A stretch of DNA of 7,730 bases from Sandaracinaceae bacterium (GTDB lineage Bacteria > Myxococcota_A > Polyangia > Polyangiales > Sandaracinaceae), in assembly GCA_025056955.1 (NCBI GenBank), contig JANWYL010000147.1, positions 1-7,730 of the forward strand. The letters are read 5' to 3'. Every line of letters starts with the position of its first letter. Positions within the stretch are counted from its first letter, which is position 1. Positions 1-6,135 of this stretch are shown here, piece after piece. Position numbers and translations under genes: made by a program. The notes beneath the pieces are model-generated. The model had not been told where the DNA came from and ran no database searches. It was given only the letters and a program-made list of their open reading frames with translations.

Positions 1-753
1 TTCAACCGTGCTGATTGGAGCCACAGTCGCACCACCTTGAAACCATCCCTCAAGCCCAACCTGCCCCATGCAGTTTGGTGCATTTCGTGCGGTCATGATG
101 GTTGCATTCTGACCATCAGCAGATGCGATCGCACGATCAACTGCACCCCAGGCCCGCAACCCTGCACCCAGGCGCACCATAATGGCAGTTCCTGGGGCGA
201 AGGTACGAGCGAAGAGCTCTGGATCAATGGCACCCGTGTTTGGGTCTGCCGTAAAACTTCGACGAAACGCCAAAAATTGCGTGGCAAGTCTCAATTGGTT
301 TCCAACCCAATCACGCACAAGGTATGCGTCTCCTGTTCTAAAGTTTCCGGTCACTCTCAGCTGATCACCATGAGTACCGTTCCCTTCTGCAAAACCAGTC
401 ATGCTCCTCAGCGCTGCCATGCTAACCGGGCTGCGGTCGATCACCTCTAGCCCACGCACCCTTTGGGGAGGTTGCCCACAATTTCTGTCAATCAAGCTGT
501 CCATTGTTGCATGCAATCCAGCCCTCGCGATGTCTCTGCGCAAACGGTCGAGCGCTAACCTCAGAGAGAGTTGCAGTTGAGAAATGCGTTGCTGCTCTTG
601 GAAATGCCTTGAAGCAGAAGCGCTGATTGTGTAAACCGTCGTGATCACCAAGGCGCCTGCAGCAAGAGCAACCATCATCTCCAACAGGGTGAAGCCTGTT
701 CGCCTTGATGCACCTCGGTTTGAAAAAACTCGGAGTCCCGCAAAGCCCCTCAT
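1..753 (-). CDS. pilW: PilW-type minor pseudopilin, C-terminus cut off by window edge
   Basis: This gene encodes a type IV pilus assembly protein of the PilW type, a minor pseudopilin expected to sit in the inner membrane and join the priming complex at the pilus tip. The 251 codons visible show a short basic leader, a prepilin-peptidase site at residues 20-21 (Gly|Phe, followed by TLLE with Glu25 at the +5 position), and a hydrophobic helix at about 21-43. A long amphipathic helix follows (about 47-75), ending in an LDRLRRDIARAG stretch typical of PilW. The reading frame is still open at base 1, so the C-terminus is missing. The ATG overlaps the upstream PilV stop by four bases (ATGA), and AAGGAGG at 765-771 lies 11 bases ahead, which fixes the start and suggests translational coupling. 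Family-level confidence is good. The PilW name rests on gene order and the N-terminal pattern, not on a database match. Confidence 0.85.
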   Translation of the reverse strand, partial: MRGFAGLRVFSNRGASRRTGFTLLEMMVALAAGALVITTVYTISASASRHFQEQQRISQLQLSLRLALDRLRRDIARAGLHATMDSLIDRNCGQPPQRVRGLEVIDRSPVSMAALRSMTGFAEGNGTHGDQLRVTGNFRTGDAYLVRDWVGNQLRLATQFLAFRRSFTADPNTGAIDPELFARTFAPGTAIMVRLGAGLRAWGAVDRAIASADGQNATIMTARNAPNCMGQVGLEGWFQGGATVAPISTVE

Positions 754-1364
754 GGTGCTGTTTGCCTCCTTGGACTTTCTGGGTTCCAGCGAACCAAAGT
801 GCTTCCGCGAACCACGTGGAATTGGGTAAGGTCAATCGCTTCTCTTCCTGCGTTGCATGCGAGAGGGCCGCGAACACCTGCAGGACCACGCTTTCTCCAG
901 TAGGTTCTGACATCTACCCTAATCGCACTCCCATTGTACACCCACTGCAAATTCACCTGAGTGCAAAACACAGGCTGAGGCGCACCAGGCGCAGCACTCG
1001 GATTGCCAGTGTAGGGCAGCACGTGAGCATCGGGAAGAGGAAATCGAAACGCGGGATTTGTTGATACTGGCTCAAACCACCCTGTTGTTCCAGTGGCTGG
1101 AATGGCTCGCAAGTACGAGGCGTTCGCAAGCCCTGCAACACCACCAGGCCCCCAACCCAAGGCATCCAACCGAAACCTTTCCAACCACATTTCAACAATC
1201 CGGCTTGCCGTGGCCATCTCTTGAGCCTCTTGATTTCCTCGAATCGCTGCAACTTGTATCCCAAGTATTCCCGTGGCACCAACAGCGAGCACTCCCACCG
1301 CAACCATCACTTCAACCAGGTTAAAACCGTGCCCCCGATGCTTGGGACGCCTTTTCACTGCCAT
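750..1364 (-). CDS. pilV: PilV-type minor pseudopilin (type IV pilus modification protein)
   Basis: This is a 204-residue minor pseudopilin of the PilV/GspI type. Residues 1-13 form a basic leader ending in Gly13. Processing is predicted before Phe14, with Glu18 at +5 (the segment reads GFNLVEVMVAVGVLAVGATG), followed by the hydrophobic N-terminal helix to about residue 38. The next segment (QVAAIRGNQEAQEMATASRI) matches the PilV habit of a short amphipathic helix, after which the globular domain has two Cys residues (in VFCTQV and LACNAG) that could pair. It should act with the FimT and PilW products as a minor pilin that primes pilus assembly. GGAGGT at 1373-1378 sits 8 bases upstream of the ATG. 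The start overlaps the preceding FimT gene by 10 bases, and the stop overlaps the PilW start by 4. The family call is firm; the precise role in this organism is inferred. Confidence 0.87.
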   Translation of the reverse strand: MAVKRRPKHRGHGFNLVEVMVAVGVLAVGATGILGIQVAAIRGNQEAQEMATASRIVEMWLERFRLDALGWGPGGVAGLANASYLRAIPATGTTGWFEPVSTNPAFRFPLPDAHVLPYTGNPSAAPGAPQPVFCTQVNLQWVYNGSAIRVDVRTYWRKRGPAGVRGPLACNAGREAIDLTQFHVVRGSTLVRWNPESPRRQTAP

Positions 1365-1993
1365 ACGGATGCACCTCCAAATTCTGGAATCATCACCCTC
1401 CTTAAGGGATCACCGGCATTCGCACCGTTCTCCATGCGCACGACCTCTACAACAACCGCCCCTTGGGTGGGCACAAAGGCCCCATTCCCCGTGAATCGGT
1501 CGAAGCGCCGGCCATCTGGCTCAAAACATGTTGCTTGCAGTGCGCCAGCTGGCGCAAGAGCCAGCCCTCCCAAAATTCGCCAGCTCACTTCGATCCCATG
1601 GCCTTGGCTCCTGGTTTCGTACTCGTCGAGTGGAACCACATCGATGGGTTGATCCTTGGCCACAATCATCTCCCACCACGAACGAGCACAACTGGATGAG
1701 TCACCTGCAAAGGTGGCGAAGCGCCCTCCATCAGCATCCTGCCACACCACTAGGTGAGCCCTACCGCTTGCAATCGCATTTGTTCGGGCATGGCGGAAAA
1801 GGCGCGCAATATCATGAAGGCAGCGATTGGTGCGCCCTATGGCCATGCTGCGGGTGATTGATGGCGCGGCTGCTGCGCCGACAATTCCCACAATCAGCAC
1901 AACCACCAAAAGTTCAATCAGGCTAAATCCAAGCCTTTTTCGGTGGGAGGGCAAGAAAAACCGCTCAACGCGCGCATGAGAGGACACTGTCAT
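1355..1993 (-). CDS. fimT: FimT/GspH-type minor pseudopilin
   Basis: The product is a 212-residue pseudopilin of the GspH/FimT type. A long basic leader (residues 1-22) ends in Gly22. Prepilin peptidase should cut before Phe23 (FSLIELLVVVLIVGIVGAAA), with Glu27 at +5, and the hydrophobic helix spans about 23-44. The FimT-like pattern continues with an LFRHARTNAIASGRAHLVVW block at 65-84 and a late CFEPDGR motif at about 156-162. Cys102 and Cys156 could form the disulfide seen in this family. The frame stays open upstream to 2452, but that part lies on top of trpS codons and has no pilin character. I chose the ATG at 1993, with a partial Shine-Dalgarno match (AGGCGG at 2002-2007, GGAG at 1996-1999). 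An ATG at 2018-2020 is an alternative that would lengthen the leader by nine residues. It heads the overlapping FimT-PilV-PilW cassette. Confidence 0.83.
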   Translation of the reverse strand: MTVSSHARVERFFLPSHRKRLGFSLIELLVVVLIVGIVGAAAAPSITRSMAIGRTNRCLHDIARLFRHARTNAIASGRAHLVVWQDADGGRFATFAGDSSSCARSWWEMIVAKDQPIDVVPLDEYETRSQGHGIEVSWRILGGLALAPAGALQATCFEPDGRRFDRFTGNGAFVPTQGAVVVEVVRMENGANAGDPLRRVMIPEFGGASVWQ

Positions 1994-2129
1994 CGCTCCA
2001 TCCGCCTGAGCAAAGCCCATTCCATGGTGCAGCGTGCCCACGAGAGCAGATGTTGACACCCGAAAGTCACGCCAATCTCTCAGAAGTGGCGCTGCATTCC
2101 GTGCGAGATATGAAAAAAATGCATACCCC
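1994..2129. other. Spacer between trpS and fimT; no gene seen
   Basis: These 136 bases separate the trpS stop from the chosen FimT start. On the minus strand they carry a run of seven T about ten bases after the trpS stop (2113-2119), but no GC-rich stem precedes it, so I do not call a terminator. I see no convincing promoter. The frame of fimT happens to be open throughout, without coding character. Transcription may simply continue from trpS into fimT, or a weak promoter may lie here. Confidence 0.4.
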
Positions 2130-3110
2130 TCATCGGATCCCAATGCGTGCACGCACCCTCTCGAGCGTCTGCGCCGCCACCTCCCTCGCCCGTTCAGCTC
2201 CTTGCTTGAGGATCCTATCGAGTTCTCCAGGGTCATTTCTGAATTGAGAAAAGCGGTCGCGCATTGGAGCAAGTAGGGCTTCGAGGACTTCGTAGAGCTC
2301 CTCCTTGGCATGCCCCCACCCGTATCCTCCCCTTGCGAGTTTTTCCTCCATCGCTTTTGCTTCTTCGGGAGATGCAACAAGTTTAAAGAGTTCGTATACT
2401 GTTGACCCCTGGGCAACCTTGGGGGCTTCAAGAGGTTCAGAGTTCGTGACAATCGAGAGGCACAGTTTGCGAAGCTGCTTGCTGCCTATAAAAAGCGGAA
2501 TGGTGTTCCCCTTGCTTTTGCTCATCTTTTGACCATCGATGCCCGGAACCAAGGGTGCTTCAGTGACGAGTGGCTCTGGAACAACGAGGGTGCCTTCTCC
2601 GTAGACATGGTTGATGCGTGTGGCAAGGTCGCGGGTGAGCTCAAGGTGCTGCTTTTGGTCTGCTCCAACCGGAACAACATCTGCATCGAACACCAATATG
2701 TCCGCAGCCATAAGGAGGGGGTAGCAGAGAATACCCGCATTGGGTGATTCACCCTTCGCAAGTGCATCTTTGTAGGAGACCCCCCTCTCCAGCTGACCTG
2801 TTGCCACAAAACAACTCAGTATCCAACTCAGTTCGAACACCTGCGGCACGTCTGATTGGCGGTAGAAAATGGTGCGCGCAGGATCCAAGCCACAAGCGAG
2901 CCAGCTCGCGGCAACGTCGTAAACGTACCCCCGAAGCGCATTGGGATCACGCACAGTTGTGAGCGCGTGGTAGTCTGCGATGAAGAAAGCGGTGCGATGG
3001 CTTTCAACCAAACGCAGCGCAGGTCGAATTGCACCAAAGTAATTGCCAAGATGGGGAACATGGGTTGGCTTGATGCCCGTCAGAGCTGTTCGCATCGCAA
3101 AGACATTCAT
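2130..3110 (-). CDS. trpS: Tryptophanyl-tRNA synthetase
   Basis: This enzyme charges tRNA-Trp with tryptophan using ATP, in the cytoplasm. It is a class I aminoacyl-tRNA synthetase with a Rossmann catalytic domain. The HIGH-type signature is at residues 19-26 (PHLGNYFG) and the KMSKS loop at 195-199 (GQKMSKSKGN). Other family blocks are visible: FFIADYHALT (42-51), LSWILSC (94-100) and PLLMAADILVFDADVVPVGA (131-150), followed by DQKQHLELTRDLA. The length of 326 residues is normal for a bacterial TrpRS. In the usual GIKPTGxPHLGN segment, Gly is replaced by His17, a mild departure. The start at 3110 is supported by GGAG at 3116-3119, five bases upstream; a second in-frame ATG at codon 6 (closer to the usual family start) is possible. 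It sits on the same strand between a membrane-protein gene (48 bases upstream) and the pseudopilin cassette (136 bases downstream), and no tryptophan-related neighbour or leader is visible. Confidence 0.97.
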   Translation of the reverse strand: MNVFAMRTALTGIKPTHVPHLGNYFGAIRPALRLVESHRTAFFIADYHALTTVRDPNALRGYVYDVAASWLACGLDPARTIFYRQSDVPQVFELSWILSCFVATGQLERGVSYKDALAKGESPNAGILCYPLLMAADILVFDADVVPVGADQKQHLELTRDLATRINHVYGEGTLVVPEPLVTEAPLVPGIDGQKMSKSKGNTIPLFIGSKQLRKLCLSIVTNSEPLEAPKVAQGSTVYELFKLVASPEEAKAMEEKLARGGYGWGHAKEELYEVLEALLAPMRDRFSQFRNDPGELDRILKQGAERAREVAAQTLERVRARIGIR

Positions 3111-3158
3111 GGTTTCTCCAACCTTTTCAAGGTGAGCGAGTGAGGCAACGAGTTGGTT

Positions 3159-3977
3159 TCATCGGGACCGACATCCATCCAACTCTCTGCGCACGCTTTG
3201 CACCAATGCTCGCTCCCGCTCGTTGCCAGAGCGTTCCGCAACCACGCTTGCCTCCCATGTGGCTTCTGTGGCACTCCTGCAGTCGCCAAGCAGCATGCGA
3301 AGCCTTGCCAGAGCAATCCTTGGCACGGTGGCCGTCGGATCCAGCGCGGCAGCTGCTTCGAATGCTCTCGAAGCACCCTCCACATCTCCCTCCACAAAAC
3401 GGGCATGTCCAAGCTGCTCAAAAGCGCGAGCCCCTCCTCCAGTTGTCGCAATTACCACATGGGTCCAAAGGGATGAAGATCCGTTTTGTTGCTCAATTTC
3501 AAGCAGCATCACGCGTGCCCCAATCCAAAGCAAAGCAGCAACACTGCATGCCAAAACCAAGCGCGTGCCCCCCATCGCTAGTTCCCACTTCTTCTGCAAC
3601 GTGGTCGGAGGGCGCCGCTTCTCAGCACCATTCCCCTTTCGCCATACCATGTGACGCCAAATCCCTCGCCCAGCAGCTAACCCCGTGACCAAGAAAACTC
3701 CGACGATTGGCAGCAACACCGAATGCAAGGGCGTGAATGGCCCCAACCACCCAATCGAAGCAACCGAAGCAAGCAAAACAGAAATGGCCATCCACAACAA
3801 AAGAAACACCACCAGGTGTGCAGGAGCATCCTTTTTTTGCAGGCGGTATTCAACCGATTGTTCAATCCACCATGTAAGGGGAATCACTGTACCCATTAGC
3901 AAAAGAGGAAAAAAACACGATGGAGCAACGCGTACCCAATAGGGAAGGCTAGAAAAAAGGTGCTTAACCGCCTCCAT
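3159..3977 (-). CDS. Membrane protein with four predicted helices and a TPR-like C-terminal tail
   Basis: I do not recognise this family. With the ATG at 3977 the product has 272 residues. Four hydrophobic segments are apparent at about 20-38, 53-78, 83-102 and 138-158, with a basic loop between the third and fourth (about 108-131, rich in Arg and Lys). After the last helix comes a soluble region of about 110 residues containing a good TPR-like unit (residues 183-214, the pattern FEQLGHARFVEGDVEGASRA then an AAALDP turn) and a second, weaker helical pair (217-247). If the basic loop is cytoplasmic, the TPR tail would lie on the periplasmic side. An upstream ATG at 4040 would add 21 residues and overlap the PilZ gene by 20 bases. 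I prefer 3977 because the added stretch looks unstructured and neither start has a strong Shine-Dalgarno (GAGAAG at 3981-3986 is the better). A scaffold role for TPR repeats is general knowledge; a link to pili is only suggested by location. Confidence 0.72.
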   Translation of the reverse strand: MEAVKHLFSSLPYWVRVAPSCFFPLLLMGTVIPLTWWIEQSVEYRLQKKDAPAHLVVFLLLWMAISVLLASVASIGWLGPFTPLHSVLLPIVGVFLVTGLAAGRGIWRHMVWRKGNGAEKRRPPTTLQKKWELAMGGTRLVLACSVAALLWIGARVMLLEIEQQNGSSSLWTHVVIATTGGGARAFEQLGHARFVEGDVEGASRAFEAAAALDPTATVPRIALARLRMLLGDCRSATEATWEASVVAERSGNERERALVQSVRRELDGCRSR

Positions 3978-4020
3978 GGGCTTCTCGTTGATCGTAGGAG
4001 ATTGCGAGTTGTTGATCACG

Positions 4021-4338
4021 TCAAGTCGACGGCATCGCATTTCTCAGTAGTCGATTTAGGCCCCATGTGTCCCGGGCGCGCAGCTGACCGAATTGCACAC
4101 CCACTTGGCCATCACGCACCCATCTCACAAATGCGGGTAACTCTGACGGCTCCTTGAGGTCAGGCAGTTGAACACGAATCGTCAACGGGGTACCAACTGC
4201 GAAGCGGACCTCAGTGCAAACCAGCATGCCACCCAAACTGATATTCATCGTTGATGCTGGAATTTCTTGGCCTTCATAAACAATCGTCACTGAAAGTTGA
4301 ACTGGGAATCGCTCGTGAAGACGCCTGTTGCGACTCAT
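4021..4338 (-). CDS. Small single-domain PilZ protein, probable c-di-GMP receptor
   Basis: The product is a 105-residue, stand-alone PilZ domain. Both halves of the c-di-GMP binding signature are present: RxxxR at residues 6-10 (RLHER) and the NxSxxG motif at 32-37 (NISLGG). The beta-barrel strands follow, with RWVRDGQVGVQF at 72-83 and a short C-terminal helix (TWGLNRLLRN). An intact signature means it could bind c-di-GMP, unlike the degenerate PilZ proteins that act in pilus assembly without ligand. Single-domain PilZ proteins usually work as cytoplasmic adaptors that change the activity of a partner on binding the nucleotide. Its gene starts a leftward run that includes a membrane protein, trpS and three minor pseudopilins, so a role in pilus or surface behaviour is a reasonable inference. 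AGGT at 4347-4350 lies 8 bases before the ATG. The C-terminal half resembles PilZ domains common in myxobacteria, from memory of the family. Confidence 0.88.
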   Translation of the reverse strand: MSRNRRLHERFPVQLSVTIVYEGQEIPASTMNISLGGMLVCTEVRFAVGTPLTIRVQLPDLKEPSELPAFVRWVRDGQVGVQFGQLRARDTWGLNRLLRNAMPST

Positions 4339-4359
4339 TCTTGAAAACCTATAGACACT

Positions 4360-4371
4360 GATACTGGTATC
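4360..4371. promoter_or_regulatory. Short inverted repeat between divergent genes, possible operator
   Basis: GATAC-TG-GTATC is a perfect inverted repeat with five-base arms and a two-base centre. It lies in the 71-base gap between the PilZ start (4338) and the divergent gene starting near 4410, so a regulator bound here could act on both. On the plus strand a weak promoter-like pair (TTGAAA at 4341-4346 and TGGTAT at 4365-4370, 18 bases apart) overlaps it. Arms this short occur by chance fairly often, so this is only a candidate. Confidence 0.25.
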
Positions 4372-4409
4372 CCCATGAAGTGCCCTTGTGCAATATTCAT
4401 GTGACCAAA

Positions 4410-5228
4410 ATGGGAAACCGCAGACAAATCCAGTGGTTGGCGATGCTCGGATTTTGGATCGTGCCTGGAAGCATCACCGCCCTTTGGATCTCCCCAAAAC
4501 CTGCTTACCCGGTGCAAGCCATGAGGCCGCGGCTTGTCATTCGTCCCACTGCAGAAGTGGAATCCCTAAGACGCCTCACTCAGATGGCCCAACAAGCAAA
4601 GGAAAGCGAAGAGGAAAACCAAAGGCGCGCTTTGTACGTGGAACAAGGAAGGGAGGAGTTCTCGCCGATTTCTTCCCCAGAAGCTGTTCACGGGCGCAAC
4701 CAAAAGCTTGCAACACTCGCTGAGCATCTGGCAAGGCGCAAGGAAATAGAAAACGTCAGGGCGCGAGATGTGATTCGCATGATGGAAGCGCTTGTTCGCG
4801 AGGGGCCTCAGGATGATCGCATTGCAGAGCTTGGGCGCATGGCCTGGATCCTTGAACAGTATGGAGCCATTCGAAGAGGGCGACGTCTTGCACCTCGTGC
4901 TGTGATTTTGGCATTGCTTTTGGCTCGATGGAATGCAATACACAACCGCCCCTTGACAGAAGGTATGGATGCGATTCTTCGCTTTGCTTACTATGGCTGG
5001 CTGGCATTTGAAGCCCCTGTGCATGGCACTGACATGCGGGAAGAAGCGTTGATTGAGGCCATGCGGCTTGGAGCCAGGAGGGGGGTTGAACTTCTCGGAT
5101 TTATTGAATTGTCCCGAGGCCAACTCGAGAGTGCAAGGCTAGCCTTCGAAAAGGCTTACGAAATAACTGGAAACGTTAGGCTCAGGAACTATGGTCTTGC
5201 TCTCTCAATGATGGAGCCTGATAGCTGA
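4410..5228 (+). CDS. Membrane-anchored or exported protein with TPR-like C-terminus, family unknown
   Basis: I do not recognise this 272-residue protein. Residues 1-7 are basic and 8-27 hydrophobic, followed by a Pro-rich stretch, which fits a signal anchor or uncleaved signal peptide (no clear AxA site). Residues 48-80 are highly charged and probably helical or coiled-coil. From about 95 the chain is almost wholly alpha-helical by composition. Its end (226-265) carries a TPR-like unit: LLGFIELSRGQLESARLAFE followed by KAYEITGN. This suggests a periplasmic helical-repeat protein that binds partners. The frame extends upstream to a GTG at 4380, adding ten residues. I chose the ATG at 4410 because it gives a normal signal-like N-terminus, but no good Shine-Dalgarno marks either start. 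It diverges from the PilZ gene, and together with the membrane TPR protein at 3159-3977 it brackets that regulator with two helical-repeat envelope proteins. No function is assigned. Confidence 0.72.
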   Translation: MGNRRQIQWLAMLGFWIVPGSITALWISPKPAYPVQAMRPRLVIRPTAEVESLRRLTQMAQQAKESEEENQRRALYVEQGREEFSPISSPEAVHGRNQKLATLAEHLARRKEIENVRARDVIRMMEALVREGPQDDRIAELGRMAWILEQYGAIRRGRRLAPRAVILALLLARWNAIHNRPLTEGMDAILRFAYYGWLAFEAPVHGTDMREEALIEAMRLGARRGVELLGFIELSRGQLESARLAFEKAYEITGNVRLRNYGLALSMMEPDS

Positions 5229-5254
5229 GAAAGCACTAAGCTTCCATGTTGCCA

Positions 5255-5286
5255 TTGACTTGAGCCATAAATGAGGTGATTATAAT
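5255..5286 (+). promoter_or_regulatory. Candidate sigma-70-type promoter for pssA
   Basis: A perfect TATAAT at 5281-5286 lies 31 bases before the pssA ATG. TTGACT (5 of 6 to consensus) is at 5255-5260. The 20-base spacer is longer than the usual 16-18, so the -35 assignment is doubtful even though the -10 is ideal. The 88-base gap after the previous stop holds no obvious terminator hairpin, so some read-through from the upstream gene is possible. Confidence 0.5.
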
Positions 5287-5316
5287 GTATCAGTAACTCT
5301 TTGGGCGGTTGCTCCA

Positions 5317-6135
5317 ATGCGCTTCGAGCTGAAGAAAGCCATGTTCGTTCTTCCGAATTTGTTTACGTTATCGTCCATTTTTTGCTCTTTCTTGGCGATA
5401 CTAAGCTGCTTGGAGCAACCCACAAATACCTCAATTGAAAAGGTGGGCTTACTTGTTCTTTTCTCTTTTCTTTTTGATGCAATTGATGGTCGTATCGCTC
5501 GCTTAACAAAAACACAAAGTGCTTTTGGTGTTGAACTGGATTCTCTAGCAGACGTTATTGCTTTTGGACTGGTGCCAGCGCTTTTGGCCTATCGGCACTC
5601 TCTTCATCTTCTTGGGCCATTTGGAGTGTTTATAGGCTTTGTTTTTGTGGCATGTGGAGCGATAAGGCTTGCGCGATTCAATGTGTTGAGCACCACGAGA
5701 TCCGGAACGCTCAAAAAACCGAACAAATATTTTTTGGGACTTCCAATTCCAGCTGCCGCGGTTTTGGCTGTTTCTTTTATCGTTGTCAATGGCTCTATAA
5801 ACGCTCAATGGCATTCCGATCCACACCTGATCGGAGGGCTAATGCTTCTGCTTTCAACATTGATGGTAAGCACGCTGCGTTTTCGCTCTTTAAAAAGCTT
5901 TAAATGGAGCACACGGAAGTTTTTTATAGGTGCTTTGGTCTTAGGGATTGCTGGAGCAGTGGCAATCAATTCAAACCTTTTTCTTCCACTCTTTGTCGTA
6001 ATGAGCAGCTATGTTATTTTTGGCATACTCGAGGCAGCCTTTGACATTGTCCGTCGCATTAAAGGCAAGCCCTCTGGCTTAACAGAGTCTGACACAGAGG
6101 AAAATCAAACGAATGACACTAAGGAATTAGCGTAA
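5317..6135 (+). CDS. pssA: CDP-diacylglycerol--serine O-phosphatidyltransferase (phosphatidylserine synthase)
   Basis: This integral inner-membrane enzyme joins serine to CDP-diacylglycerol, giving phosphatidylserine and CMP, the first committed step to phosphatidylethanolamine. The CDP-alcohol phosphotransferase signature is complete at residues 54-79: Asp54, Asp57-Gly58, Ala61-Arg62, Gly71, Asp75 and Asp79, the acidic residues that bind metal and substrate. An N-terminal VLPNLFTLSS block, GAIRLARFN (114-122) and FLGLPIP (139-145) are features of the PssA branch, which argues against phosphatidylglycerophosphate synthase. Six or more hydrophobic helices are apparent, and the last 25 residues are a polar, acidic tail. 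The length of 272 is normal for the integral-membrane type. GGGCGG at 5303-5308 is a weak ribosome site; an ATG at codon 9 is an alternative start. The gene is AT-rich for this window. Its stop overlaps the convergent downstream gene by nine bases. No phosphatidylserine decarboxylase gene lies next to it here. Confidence 0.93.
   Translation: MRFELKKAMFVLPNLFTLSSIFCSFLAILSCLEQPTNTSIEKVGLLVLFSFLFDAIDGRIARLTKTQSAFGVELDSLADVIAFGLVPALLAYRHSLHLLGPFGVFIGFVFVACGAIRLARFNVLSTTRSGTLKKPNKYFLGLPIPAAAVLAVSFIVVNGSINAQWHSDPHLIGGLMLLLSTLMVSTLRFRSLKSFKWSTRKFFIGALVLGIAGAVAINSNLFLPLFVVMSSYVIFGILEAAFDIVRRIKGKPSGLTESDTEENQTNDTKELA

Noticed and set aside
2105..2130. Run of seven T on the minus strand after the trpS stop as a terminator
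   Set aside because: No GC-rich stem precedes it; only the short ATGCAT palindrome is nearby.
1994..2452. Upstream extension of the FimT reading frame with an ATG at 2452, giving a 365-residue protein
   Set aside because: Most of the extension lies over trpS codons on the same strand in another frame, is Arg/Ser-rich without pilin character, and would put the prepilin cleavage site about 175 residues from the start.
3140..3688. 182-codon plus-strand open frame opposite the membrane TPR gene
   Set aside because: Its composition (Pro, Gln, Ser, Cys, His) is that of a shadow frame, while the minus frame has clear membrane helices and a TPR-like unit.
4375..4404. Nine-codon open frame just before the gene at 4410, as a leader peptide
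   Set aside because: It has no ribosome binding site, no codon bias suggesting attenuation and no hairpin; such short frames are common by chance.
4566..5123. 185-codon open frame antisense to the gene at 4410-5228
   Set aside because: It has low-complexity, Cys-, His- and Pro-rich composition without a domain or ribosome site, while the plus-strand frame is helical with a TPR-like end and a signal anchor.
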